From Muricea muricata (lineage: Eukaryota; Cnidaria; Anthozoa; Malacalcyonacea; Plexauridae): a stretch of DNA of 64,000 nucleotides. Position 1 is the first letter of the stretch, and every line of letters begins with the position of its first letter. The translations under genes and the position numbers were made by a program. Shown here in pieces: positions 1 to 11,708 of the stretch. Below the pieces are notes generated by a model. That model was not told the origin of the DNA, searched no databases, and worked only from the letters and a program-made list of their open reading frames with translations. The stretch lies in contig OY979731.1 of NCBI GenBank assembly GCA_963855995.1, positions 2,133,001 through 2,197,000 of the forward strand, in the 5' to 3' direction.

Positions 1-3000
1 ATGCAAAGGTTCTGAATCAAGAAAGGTAGCACATAGAAAGAGCCATTGGAAGGCCAAAGGGGTAAAATAATGGGCAACCTGAAACATAACTATAATATAT
101 TTAAAGAACTCCGAACTAAGTTTTTTCACAAACAATGCATCATTTCGTCATTTCCACTAAGTTTCAATGAATTCCATCACAAATTGCACATTTTCAAAAT
201 TTCAGCTAAAGTTTGGAACAATTAACAATGAGGAAATATATTACAACAAGAGGTATCTCCATGTAAGGTTGTCCAAATATAACGAGACAAGTCCAAAGTT
301 AGTTTGTTCTGAAGGGACCAGTGGTACAGTGATGCGTGAAAAATTTCAACAAATTTTATGCAAAATGCAAAGGTTCTGAATCAAGAAAGGTAGCACATAG
401 AAAGAGCCATTGGAAGGCCAAAGGGGTAAAATAATGGGCAAGCTGAAACATAACTATAATATATTTAAAGAACTCCGAACTAAGTTTTTTCACAAACAAT
501 GCATCATTTCGTCATTTCCACTAAGTTTCAATGAATTCCATCACAAATTGCACATTTTCAAAATTTCAGCTAAAGTTTGGAACAATTAACAATGAGGTAT
601 CTCCATGTAAGGTTGTCCAAATATAACGAGACAAGTCCAAAGTTAGTTTGTTCTGAAGGGACCAGTGGTACAGTGATGCGTGAAAAATTTCAACAAATTT
701 TATGCAAAATGCAAAGGTTCTGAAGCAAGAAAGGTGGCACATAGAAAGAGCCATTGGAAGGCCACAGGGGTAAAATCATGGGGAAGCTGAAACATAACTA
801 TAATATATTTAAAGAACTCCCAACTAAGTTTTTTCACAAACAATGCGTCATTTGGTCATTTCCACTAAGTTTCAATGAATTCCATCACAAATTGCACATT
901 TTCAAAATTTCAGCTAAAGTTTGGAACAATTAACAATGAGGAAATATATTACAACAAGAGGTATCTCCATGTAAGGTTGTCCAAATATAACGAGACAAGT
1001 CCAAAGTTAGTTTATTCTTAAGAGACCAGTGGTACAGTGATGCGTGCAAAATTTCAACTGATTTTGATGCAAAATGCAAAGGTTCTGAATCAAGAAAGGT
1101 AGCACATAGAAAGAGCCATTGGAAGGCCAAAGGGGTAAAATCATGGGCAAGCTGAGACATAACTATAATATATTTAAAGAACTCCGAACTAAGTTTTTTC
1201 ACAAACAATGCGTCATTTGGTCATATCCACAAATTTTTAATCAATTCCATCACAAATTGCACATTTTCAAAATTTCAGCTAAAGTTTATAACAATTAACA
1301 ATAAGGAAATATATTACAACCAGAGGTATCTCCATCTACGCTTGTCCAAATATAACGAGACAAGTCCAAAGTTAGTTTATCCTTAAGAGACCAGTGGTAC
1401 AGTGATGCGTGCAATATTTCAACTGATTTTGATGCAAAATGCAAAGGTTCTGAATCAAGAAAGGTAGCACATAGAAAGAGCCATTGGAAGGCAAAAGGAG
1501 TAAAATCATGGGCACGCTAAAACATAACTATAATATATTAAAACAACTCCGAGCTAAGTTTTTTCACAAACAATGTGTCATTTGGTCATTTCCACTAAGT
1601 TTCAATGAATTCTATCACAAATTGCACATTTTCAAAACTTTAGCTAAAGTTTGGAACAATTAACAAGGAGGAAATATATTACAACAAGAGGTATCTCCAT
1701 CTACGCTTGTCCAAATATAACGAGACAAGTCCAAAGTTAGTTTATTCTTAAGAGACCAGTGGTATAGTGATGCGTGCAAAATTTCAACTGATTTTGATGC
1801 AAAATGCAAAGGTTCTGAATCAAGAAAGGTAGCATTTTTTCACAAACAATGCGTCATTTGGTCATTTCCACCAAGTTTTAATCAATTCCATCACAAATTG
1901 CACATTTTTAAAATTTCAGCTAAAGTTTCGAACAATTAACAATCAGGAAATATATTACAACAAGAGGTATCTCCATCTACGCTTGTCCAAATATAACGAG
2001 ACAAGTCCAAAGTTAGTTTATTTTTAAGAGACCAGTGGTACAGTGATGCGGGCAAAATTTCAACTGATTTTGATGCAAAATGCAAAGGTTCTGAATCAAG
2101 AGAGGTAGCACATAGAAAGAGCCATTGGAAGGCCAAAGGGGTAAAATCATGGGCAAGCTGAAACATAACCATAATATATTTAAAGAACTCCGAACTAAGT
2201 TTTTTCACAAACGATGCGTCATTTGGTCATTTCCACTAAGTTTCAATGAATTCTATCACAAATTGCACATTTTCAAAACTTTAGCTAAAGTTTGGAACAA
2301 TTAACAATGAGGAAATATATTACAACAAGAGGTATCTCCATCTAAGCTTGTCCAAATATAACGAGACAAGTCCAAAGTTAGTTTATTCTTAAGAGACCAG
2401 TGGTACAGTGATGCGTGCAAAATTTCAACTGATTTTGATGCAAAATGCAAAGGTTCTGAGTCAAGAAAGGTAGCACATAGAAAGAGCCATTGGAAGGCCA
2501 AAGAGGTAAAATCATGGGCAAGCTGAAACATAACTATAATATATTAAAACAACTCCGAGCTAAGTTTTTTCACAAACAATGCGTCATTTGGTCAATTCCA
2601 CCAAGTTTCAATGAATTCTATCACAAATTGCACATTTTCAAAATTTCAGCTAAAGTTTATAACAATTAACAATGAGGAAATATATTACAACAAGAGGTAT
2701 CTCCATGTAAGGTTGTCCAAATATAACGAGACAAGTCCAAAGTTAGTTTGTTCTGAAGAGACCAGTGGTACAGTGATGAGTGAAAAATTTCGACAAATTT
2801 TATGCAAAATGCAAAGGTTCTGAATAAAGAAAGGTGGCACATAGAAAGAGCCATTGGAAGGCCAAAGGGGTAAAATCATGGGCAAGCTGAAACATAACTA
2901 TAATATATTTAAAGAACTCTGAACTAAGTTTTTTCACAAACAATGCGTCATTTGGTCATTTCCACCAAGTTTCAATGAATTTGATCACAAATTGCACATT

Positions 3001-4240
3001 TTCAAAATTTCAGCTAAAGTTTGGAACAATTAACAATGAGGAAATATATTACAACAAGAGGTATCTCCATCTACGCTTGTCCAAATATAACAAGACAAGT
3101 CCAAAGTTAGTTTATTCTTAAGAAACCAGTGGTACAGTGATGCGTGCAAAATTTCAACTGATTGTGATGCAAAATGCAAAGGTTCTGAGTCAAGAAAGGT
3201 AGCACATAGAAAGAGCCATTGGAAGGCCAAAGGGGTAAAATCATGGGCAAGCTGAAACATAACTATAATACATTAAAACAACTCCGAGCTAAGTTTTTTC
3301 ACAAACAATGCGTCATTTTGTCATTTCCACAAAGTTTCAATGAATTCTATCACAAATTGCATATTTTCAAAATTTCAGCTAAAGTTTATAACAATTAACA
3401 ATGAGGAAATATATTACAACAAGAGGTATCTCCATGTAAGTTTGTCCAAATATAACGAGACAAGTCCAAAGTTAGTTTGTTCTTAAGAGACCAGTGGTAC
3501 AGTGATGCGTGCCAAATTTCAACTGATTTTGATGCAAAATGCAAAGGTTCTTAATCAAGAAAGGTAGCACATAGAAAGAGCCATTGGAAGGCCAAAGGGG
3601 TCAAATCATGGGCAAGCTGAAACATAACTATAATGCATTTAAAGAACTCCGAACTAAGTTTTTTTACAAACAATGCGTAATTTGGTGATTTCCGATAAGT
3701 TTCAATGAATTCCATAATAAATTGCACATTTTCAAAATTTCAGCTAAAGTATCTCCATGTAAGTTTGTCCAAATATAATGAGACAAGTCCAAAGTTGGTT
3801 TATTCTTAAGAGACCAGTGGTACAGTGATGCGTGCAAAATTTCAACTGATTTCGATGCAAATTAGAAAGGTTCTGAATCAGGACAAGTAGCACATAGAAA
3901 GAGCCATTGGGAGGCCAAATGGGTAAAATCATGGGCAAGCTGAAACGTAACTATAATGCATTTCCAGAGCTCCGAACTAAGTTTTTTCACAAACAATGCG
4001 TGATTTGGTCATTTCCACAAGTTTCAACGAGTTCCATAACAATTTACACATTTTCAAAATTTCAGGTACAATTGTGGTACAATTGTGGAACAATAGCAGT
4101 GAGGAGAAAAGTTGCAAGAAGAGGTATCTTCCACTAAGCTATGTTCTACCTGTCTTGATTCAGAATCTTAGGTTTGCATTTTGCATCAAAACCACTACGT
4201 GGTTCTGTGCCCAAAGTAAGTTTTCCCATATTTGATGAGG
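1..4240. repeat. Tandem satellite array, ~365-bp unit
   Basis: The same ~365-bp unit recurs head to tail. The landmark ATGCAAAGGTTCTGA starts at 1, 365, 709, 1074, 1439, 1804, 2080, 2445, 2809, 3174 and 3539, with a degenerate copy near 3862. Most spacings are 364 or 365. The 344 spacing lacks ~20 bp and the 276 spacing lacks ~90 bp, so two copies carry internal deletions. At 4150-4200 a short piece reads in inverted orientation (CAGAATC..TTTGCATTTTGCATC), marking the end of the regular array. Short reading frames recur on both strands because the unit repeats; I see no sign that they are genes. Confidence 0.95.
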
Positions 4241-5310
4241 GATTTGATCATTTTTTGCTAAGTTTTTAAGTGATATCATGGCGCTTTGGAATTTTCAAAA
4301 ATTTAGGCAAATATAACAAATTGAAAGAAGTTTAGAGATAGTGCTCAACAGTAACACACTTTTTAAAGTGCATCTCCACTGCCCAAAACTTAGCTATAAC
4401 ATTAAAGTGAGCTGATTTGGTGATGCAAGAGGGCTGAATCAGAACAGTTACCACAGTACTTCGATGCACTACTGAAAGTTGGTAAATGAAGACTATACAA
4501 CATTCAAGGCCAGTGGAAAGCCAGATAGGTAAAATATGGCAGATTGTGAAAAAGCAGTAACATATGTCGTTTAGGGTCCAAACTAAGTTTTATCAGCTAC
4601 TATGATTGATTTGATTATTTTTGCAAAGTTTCAAGCAATTTCATCACTGTTCGCAAATTTTGAAAAATTCAGGTGAATATAACAAAGTGGATGTCAAGAA
4701 TATAGGTCAACACGATCAAACTCTCTTATGTATATCTTTACTGACCAAAACTTATGTTGCACACAAGGGCAAACTGATTTGGTGATATGTGCAAAATTTC
4801 ACGTGATTTCAATGCAGTACGGAAAGATGGTGGATGAAAACGTATACCACATTCAAGGCCAATGGAAAGACAGATAGGTAAAATGAGGCAGATTGTGAAA
4901 CATCACTTACATATGTTGTTTATGGTCCAAACTAAGTTTTTTTCAGCTACTATGATTGATTTGATCATTTTTGGGAAGTTTTAAGTGATTTCATCACTGT
5001 TTTCAAATTTTTAAAAATATAACAAAGTGAAAGAATGGCAAGGATATAGTTCAACACTGACACACTCTTTCATCTATATCTTAACTGACCAAAACGTACG
5101 TTGTACACAAAGGCGCAATGATTCAAGGATGGGTGGAAATTTTCACATGATTTCAATGCACTTTCAAAAGATGGCTAATGAAGACAAATACCACATACAG
5201 GGCCAGTGGATATCCAAATAGGTGAAACCAGGCATATTGTGAAACATCACTAACATATCTTCTTCAGTTTCTAAACTACTTTTTTCATCTACTATGATTG
5301 ATACATGGGT
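4240..5310. repeat. Diverged edge of the satellite, ~345-bp units
   Basis: Three or four highly diverged units follow the regular array. The landmark CTATGATTGATTTGAT occurs at about 4601 and 4949, with a shorter match at 5291, giving a ~345-bp period. Phrases parallel the main unit in the same order: CCA-TGGAA..GGTAAAAT, then CCAAACTAAGTTTTTTCA, then TTTGATCATTT, then TTTCAAGTGATTTCATCAC. The two arrays are therefore old relatives, with the right-hand copies no longer homogenised. Confidence 0.8.
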
Positions 5311-6224
5311 GCTCAGAAATACCAGATTTATTCCTGTGTTCAGCATGGAATTTTACACTCATTTACTGTGTTCGCTCGTGAGATATCATGTTCGACACTC
5401 AAAATAAATGTGGTTTCTCCACACACCATCTATTATTCCATATTCATCTAAACTGACTAACCTTGTTTAGTGGATATGGTCGAGTACATTTTAATTTGAT
5501 CTGCAGTCAACACATCTTGAACTGTTAACACAATAGTTTAGCTGCCCAACTAACAACATCCAAGAGAGAATGTAGAAGCTTGTGCCCTTGGGATAAGTCC
5601 ATAGCAAAATGGGTTCAGGTGACTGTTAGGTATAGTGGAAATGGACACTGGTTATTGCCATATGAAAACACTGTCTCGCACGTGAGGATTATACCACGGA
5701 ATGACAAAAGAAAGCTTTTTGATCTAAAAACATAAAAAAATGAATTTTAGCAATGGTTCTCCACTAGGACATCAATATGCTAATCCTAATATACACCTGG
5801 GGCATGTTGTACAAAAGGTAGATAGCACTATCCAGCAGATAGTGATTTTTCAACTGCTACACAAGGCATAAAAACTAATGACACCAGGGATGCTGCACTT
5901 TTGAGAGATAAAAAGTGACTTAATATGGGTTTACCAATCACTCAAGCGTGATTCTCCCTTCACACAGGTGACATGACGGTGCCATTGGTCTTCATGGTTT
6001 TTGTGACACCAAAATAAATAGCAATCTCACATGTGACAGTAGAATCAGCATGAACACATTTAGAAAGTATAAAAAAATCACTGTCCAGGGGATATTCACC
6101 TTCCTTACAACTAACACTGCCTCTTAGCATTCTCCATGAAGAAAGGGATATTTTTTGACTTGCCACTTCATAAAAAATAATTACACTGCTGAGTGTACCA
6201 TGGAGCCCCTTAATGTACATATCT
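5311..6224. other. Non-coding stretch, no recognised feature
   Basis: I see no conserved reading frame, RNA gene or paired repeat here. Reading frames are short and have no protein-family resemblance. Confidence 0.5.
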
Positions 6225-6312
6225 AGCTACAACAACAACTACAACAATAAGAACAACAAAAAACAGCAACACAACAATACTACAACACAACAATATCACA
6301 ACTACAACAAAA
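6225..6312. repeat. AAC/ACA-rich low-complexity tract
   Basis: Imperfect trinucleotide run of the type (ACA)n/(AAC)n with interruptions. It is a simple-sequence tract with no evidence of coding use. Confidence 0.85.
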
Positions 6313-6774
6313 AAGGATGGGCACACCAACAGTTTTTTTCAGGGATTTTTTTGGCATATGGTTTCCAAAGGGTTTTTCAAAATTTACCTTTAATATTTTC
6401 TATGTCCTGTAATGCATTTCTCATTGTTATTGTTTACATTATTTAAAAAAAGATTAATGATGATGATCCCTATATTTGTTAGAACAAGCCAGACTAGATT
6501 CTTGTGTTAAGCAGCAAGTTTGATAAAGACATTAAATATATAATTGAAGTATAAAGTTTGTAAGATTTTGCACTAATACAAGACTGATAGAGTCTGTCTT
6601 GCAACCACGATGGACATAATTATGGTTGGGCTTTAAGCAACAAATGGGAGGGGGTTATTTACTTCAAGTGAAAGAGTGGGAAGACCAGGGGGGCAAGGGG
6701 GCAGGTAAAGACATGGTGTTTTAGTAATATTAAAAACATGGGCAGTTTTATTTCTCATAAAGCACCATTTAAAT

Positions 6775-6995
6775 TGCTTCAAAAACTATCCATTTTATAG
6801 CCACCTTGTTAGTGTTTTTTTACGAAAGAATTTTCAATAGACTTTGTACAAGCCGGGAAAATCGAGGCAAAAATTTCGTAACAAATCGGTGTGTTTTATC
6901 ACAAATAGAGACACGTCGCCGCGTTTCCTTGGTGTTTGGTTACCTTAATAATTCATGGGAATTATTAATGAGTTTTGAAGAAATGTTACGTTTAC
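6775..6995 (+). repeat. Interspersed repeat R1, copy 1
   Basis: This segment shares ordered blocks with two other places: GCTTCAAAAA-CTATCCATTTTATA, then GCCGGGAAAATCGAGGCAAAA, then GTGTTTTATCACA, then GAATTATTAATGAGTTTT. The best second copy is at 55790-56065. The third, in opposite orientation, is at about 47930-48097 and is split by the TTAA element. R1 is an old dispersed repeat of unknown class. The preceding ~450 bp (6313-6774) shows nothing I recognise. Confidence 0.7.
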
Positions 6996-7923
6996 TATAA
7001 CACAAAATCAAAGAAACAATCAGAAATGTAAATGCCATCTTAACTTGCCCGTTCAGACGTCAGAGACAGTATTATTATTTAAGTTATATGTCTGTTATCA
7101 AGATCTAGTTTTAATTTTTAGCCCCAAAGTAAACATCCTTTGAGCAAAATCTTACCTCTGTCGATACTTCATCGTCCAATTTAGCTTCAGTATCAGCCAG
7201 AAACGCACCTGTAGCATTAAAAGTAAAATACAAGAGAAAGATTTTGTTTCTGATTTCAATCGCCGCCATATTGGATTTAGCAGAATTCCCCGCGCTTTTG
7301 TAATGTTCCTGTTCGTGGGTAGCGAGAACCACCCTAAATCGGGCAAATATAAATTTTGGTTAAATTTTTTTGAAAACGATTTCTTTGAGGTCTGTAACGT
7401 GAAATATCTGATTGAGGTTTTTAGTACGTACTAAAAAAACTGAAGTCCTATATTTCACGGTATAGTTCGAACACGCATACAAGAGAGGTCAATATTTATT
7501 AAACTATTCAACATTTATATCGAAAATTTATATCCAATATGCACAATAACACCTGAGATTATTATTTTTAAACTTAAACATGTCGAAATTCCCTATAAGT
7601 AATTTTTGGGAAGAACCCGGTCCGAATAAGCAAGTTTACTACAATGTTTTATATTATATGGCATTAGGACTTCAAATCATGCATTTCTTTATAATAATGT
7701 CTGTGCTAAAATGAACTCTATACGTTAACAAAATTTGTATTGCGTCTGAGGACGAAACTTACCTTCCTAGGGTCGTTTCTCTGACTCGTTGTCGTCCATC
7801 CGTCGTTTCCACAAAATTATACTCTGATTAATAATCACCATGCAAACATACAAGGACCTTATGACTATAGGACATATCTAAAACAAACATTAAAACAAAC
7901 TTGAAACATTACATTTAGATTTT
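6996..7923. other. Non-coding stretch, no recognised feature
   Basis: AT-rich sequence with only short, unrecognisable frames. It may in part be the outer flank of the Penelope-like element to its right, but I cannot place a boundary. Confidence 0.45.
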
Positions 7924-7984
7924 AATTCACTACAAATTCTTTTCGTTTAACAGGCAGAACCCTGTTACACTCATCAGGTAAATT
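7924..7984 (-). ncRNA. Candidate type I hammerhead ribozyme
   Basis: Read on the minus strand, 61 nt fit a minimal hammerhead. Stem I is AATTTAC (7978-7984) with GTGAATT (7924-7930), seven pairs including one G-T. The core CTGATGA is at 7971-7977. Stem II is GTGTAACAGG with CCTGTTAAAC closed by GTTCTG. The second core box GAAA is at 7941-7944. The cleavage triplet GTA sits immediately before stem I's 3' strand. Weak point: stem III (AGAATTTG) forms almost no helix beyond the core A-U pair. Penelope-like elements are known to carry hammerheads in their terminal repeats, and this motif lies in the flank of the left Penelope-like copy. The equivalent place in the right copy (about 12470-12510) has a decayed CTGATG..AAACG. 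Confidence 0.5.
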
Positions 7985-8024
7985 TGAATATTAGCGTATT
8001 TCGTTACCTAGGATATACTATATA

Positions 8025-8400
8025 CAGTTAACTCTCATTATAGCGGACACCCTGGGGACGGGAGAGTCCGCAGTAACGGGAAGCAAACAAAATTTCCAAA
8101 TTTCAGTGTGTATAGAATGTCAGTAGTAATGAACGAGTGCAAAGTTCAAGTCAATATTAAGTAAAAATTGTATGTGTTTAAAGAAAAATACTTCCAAGGT
8201 GTCCGTTGTAATGAGAGTAGAACAATAAAAATGTTTGTTGGGGACCGCATGAAGTGTCCGCAATGCCGTATTAGCGAGAGTCCGTAATAGCGAGAGCTGC
8301 TGCAATATCATTTCTAATAGGTTTTGCCGGGGATTTACAAAGTGGCCTTAATAGCGGGGTGTCCGTAATAGCGAGGTGTCCGTAAGGCGAGAGTTGGCTG
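8025..8400. mobile_element. Tc1/mariner (pogo-like) MITE
   Basis: The 376-bp element is flanked by TA at 8023-8024 and 8401-8402. Its ends are inverted: CAGTTAACTCTCATTATAGC at the left, and the complement of ...GTAAGGCGAGAGTTGGCTG at the right. The GTCCG/GTAATAGCG motif recurs inside both ends. TA target duplication and a CAGT-type terminus fit non-autonomous pogo/Tigger-like elements. There is no transposase frame. Confidence 0.85.
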
Positions 8401-8544
8401 TACATGTTTGACCTCACTACGTTGAGATGGATAAGGTTATATTACATTGTTATCTGTTACGAAATCACTTATAGCTCAAGAGGAATTTATTCCGGTGTCT
8501 ACATTTAGATAAAAATTCGTTTCTAGAGTTCAGAAAGGCAAGTA

Positions 8545-9112
8545 TATTATAATATTATACCTCAAATTCAAATTCTCCAATCAAAATATCGTATTTCTAC
8601 CAAGTGATGAGGACATGAGGTGATTTCTCACTGTATCTCACTTTTAAAGTGAGATACAGTAAATATATCACTTTTAAAGTGAGATACAGTAAATATCTCA
8701 CGCTGTCATGGCAACGCTTGTACACGCAAGCACAGATTGGCAAGTTTTCGTAAACAAAAATGGCGGAATGTGCGAAAAGTTTGATGAACTTCAGGAAGAA
8801 TTATAAAGTATTTTGGAGGACAAGGACGTTGAAAACATAAATACTTAAAAAATTAAAAGGAATTTTCTGTACTTCTCGTTATAAAAATAAACAAAAAACT
8901 GGCTATTTTGTATTTTAGAGCATCATATTCACGAAGGTATGTTCAACTTGAAGAACTTAAAAGTTTATTCTTACGGAAGTTTTTGGTTTTCGGTATAATA
9001 TATCATTTATAGACCCTCCGCTCGGGGGATTTGGCGAAATATAATTCCACTTCAGGAAATATTTCACCGAATCCCACTCGCTCCGGGCATATAAATGATA
9101 AGTATACCACCC
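8545..9112. mobile_element. Palindrome/hairpin module I inserted in the left Penelope copy
   Basis: This block is absent at the equivalent place in the right Penelope copy, so it is an insertion. It starts with a perfect 29-nt palindrome at 8631-8659 (CTGTATCTCAC..GTGAGATACAG) followed by a second half-copy. An AAAATGGCGGA start-like string follows at 8757-8767. It ends in a large two-level hairpin at about 8990-9116 with CpG-rich loop material (CCGCTCGGGG / CCCACTCGCTCCGGG). Modules at about 12775-13040 and 15058-15763 have the same order of parts. Class unknown. Confidence 0.5.
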
Positions 9113-9203
9113 TAGTGGTATACTATAAAATATTTCTCATGCAAACACACATGGCATCATTTGGTTTTGTTCGAATAGCTATTGCAAGTATCCTCCACTT
9201 AAT

Positions 9204-9775
9204 CACAGATCAGGTATAGAACCAGATGTCTCACTAAGCAAAATTTATGTCCGCGATTTTGAAGAGCTCGCGTCAGCCTTCGTCAGATTTGCTCGCGTCA
9301 GATTTGCTCGCGTCAGATCGCTCGCGTCAGACTTGCTCGCGTCAGATCGCTCGCGTCAGATTTGCTCGCGTCAGACTTGCTCGCGTCAGATCGCTCGCGT
9401 CAGATTTGCTCGCGTGGCGTGAATCTTTTTTGCTAAAAAGAAGCAGCGTATCATTTATCAGTAAAATTCGTCAAGAAAATAAAGATCAATAGGTAGTTGC
9501 GCCTAAAATCGCCGTTTAACTGCCAAAATTCTGCACTTTCCTATCTTTTTTCTGATAAAAAATGTGCATTACACTTGCCAGAGGTGTTGCGTGTCCAATT
9601 CGTGCTCTCACGTAAGCAGTGCACGTCAGCGTGGCAAGTGCCATTGCGTGAGCAATTCGTGCTCTCTGGTTGCGTCATCTCGCGTGTGCAATTCGTGATC
9701 AGCCGAAAAATCGCGGACACGAAAACATTAGGAATAGATAGGAAGTGAGACATCTGGTTCTATGCCTGATCTGTG
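9204..9775. mobile_element. 572-bp TIR element with 7-bp target duplication
   Basis: The ends are inverted repeats: CACAGATCAGGTATAGAACC at the left and its near-complement at 9747-9775. ACTTAAT flanks both sides (9197-9203 and 9776-9782). The right Penelope copy has the intact empty site CTCAATTAAGTGGAGG at about 11687-11703, confirming the boundaries. The inside is unusually CpG-rich. No transposase is visible. Superfamily is uncertain: a 7-bp duplication with CACAG ends does not match a class I can name firmly. Confidence 0.85.
9268..9415. repeat. Short tandem array GCTCGCGTCAGATTT/GATC
   Basis: About nine units of 15-17 bp built on GCTCGCGTCAGA repeat within the 572-bp TIR element. The CpG content contrasts sharply with the AT-rich surroundings. 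Confidence 0.9.
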
Positions 9776-10808
9776 ACTTAATTGAGTATTTTACATTGTT
9801 ATCGTTGAGATTCCAAACATGTTTAGCATGCTTGTATTTCGCGTTTGGGAAAGAACTGGTGTGGCCGTTATATGTTGTCTTAAATTGGCACTCTGTATGT
9901 CCTACATAAGTTTCTTGCTCGTTTGTGTCATCTCTCGTAGCTGTTGCCTGGTAAACTACGTTTGTTGTTAAGCATTTACCAGAGAGAGGGCAGGTATTTT
10001 TCTTTCAGCAGTTGCAATCTTTATCTACTTGACTTGCTGATGTGTCTCCTTGGTTCTTGAGTACAGATTTGTTGTGGCTAGAGATTATGGATTTAATGTT
10101 AGGGATACAGCTGCAGCTTAATTTTAGAGCGGTGTTTCTGTTGAATATTTTGCGTAAAGGGTGATCCGGTGTGAAGCAATCACCGACGGCTTGAAGAAAC
10201 TTATAGCCAATATTCGTACTAACTGTGGAATTGTAGGGTGGATTGAACCATATTACATTATTTTCTACTTCTGGATGGTTTAGGTTTTGACGGTTGTATT
10301 GTAATTTGAAGTTGTAACCACTTTTTTGCAGAGCTTCCTGGTAAGGTGGAACAGCTTGAATCGAAAGCTTTCTTATTTGACGATATATTTGATAATCGTT
10401 TGTTTATGACTTCAGGCACGGAACGTAATATTGATGGTGGGTGATTACCGTTGTTGTCATGTGGTGGACGTATTGCGGGGTGTTACCAGGTATCATGTAA
10501 GTACGGCCTGTACGATGTCTTTCTAGCGAAAGTGAGGGCTTCACACAGTAGCTCTTCGGATATAGAGGGATAGAAATCTACTATATCGAAGGTGCACGTA
10601 ATGAATGAACGCCGGGTAGATTTATTTGGTGGATTACTGAACCACGACATGACCGCGGAATCTGTATTTATACATTAATATGCTCCAGGACTGCAGCATT
10701 TATTCTCTGGGAGCTAGATTGGCTTGCTGATAATACTGATTTCGGATTTAGTAGGATTGGTTAGTCTGCATGTAGGATTGTTATTAAAATTCGGTTTGTG
10801 GTCCTTAA

Positions 10809-11040
10809 AGGCCGGTTTCCTCTCACGAAAATAATCCTCGGATCGGACCGGATCGGAACAATATTTAACCTGCACATGCGCCTTTGGTGCCAATTCTTTG
10901 TCCACTTTGAAGCAATTTTATACGTGTGAACAGCCCACCTTAAACCGTCAGAAAATTGGCTCTAAAGGCATATGAGCAGGTTAAATTTTGTTCCGATCCA
11001 GTCCGATCCGAGGTCTATTTTCCTGAGTGGAAACCGGCCT
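10809..11040. mobile_element. Harbinger-like palindromic MITE
   Basis: The element is flanked by TAA (10806-10808 and 11041-11043) and bounded by AGGCCGGTTTCC and its complement. The two halves pair over about 100 bp (CCTCGGATCGGACCGGATCGGAAC against its near-complement). A 3-bp TAA target fits PIF/Harbinger non-autonomous elements. It sits at the centre of the Penelope palindrome, so it is the spacer between the two head-to-head copies. Confidence 0.75.
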
Positions 11041-11708
11041 TAACTGGCATAAGTGTGATAAACTGTCCTTTGTTGCTAAGCGAGTCAATGCGGTCGTCAA
11101 GGAGAAGACTCTTTGCGATTTTCTTTTCTTCTGCGATTCTTTGTGCGGTGGTGTTTAGTGACGGCTTTCGTAATTGCCGTATTGAGTAAGTTATTGTATG
11201 AGGGGGTATCTAATTCATAGAAATTTGTCGTTTTATCGGCATGTATCATGAGTTCATAGCTTGACTTGATTTTTTGCATGTCCTGTGATATGATAGCACT
11301 CGATGATTGCTCACAGCCGATCACCCTTTACGCAAAATACTCAACAGAACACCCTAAAGCTAAGCTATAGCTGTATGCCTAACGTTAAATCCATAATCCC
11401 TGGCCACAACAATTCTGTACTGAAGAACCAATCAGTCACATCAGCAAGTCAAGTTGCAAGTGCCGAAAGAAATATACCTGCCTTCTCTCCGGTAAATGCT
11501 TAACAACAAACGTAGTTTACCAGGCAACAGTTACAAGAGATGACGCAAACGAGCAAGAAACTTATTGCCAATTTAAGACAAGATATAACGGCCACACCAG
11601 TTCTTTTTGAAAAGCGAAATACAAGCATGCTACAGAACTGAGTAAACATGTTTGGAATCTCAACGATAACAATGTAAAATACTCAATTAAGTGGAGGATA
11701 TTTGCAAG

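Larger units (their letters stand above)
8403..10660 (-). pseudogene. Penelope-like retroelement, left copy (decayed)
   Basis: On the minus strand, out-of-frame pieces of one protein can be followed. FDIVDFYPSI (reverse-transcriptase motif) is at about 10557-10590 and WFNPPYNSTVSTNIG at about 10208-10250. Next comes a Cys-rich CPLSGKCL segment near 9969-9993, then VVYQ..ETYVGHT..FKTTYNGH at about 9870-9950, which matches a GIY-YIG nuclease pattern. RT followed by GIY-YIG is the usual Penelope-like order. Stops and shifts break the frame, and the nuclease Arg seen in the other copy (KTRYNGH) is Thr here. The sequence from about 8403 to 8542 is the 3' part, shared inverted with 12285-12440. Two younger insertions (about 8545-9112 and 9204-9775) interrupt it. 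Confidence 0.75.

Noticed and set aside
9268..9415. CRISPR-like array
   Set aside because: Units are contiguous 15-17-bp tandem repeats without unique spacers, in animal DNA.
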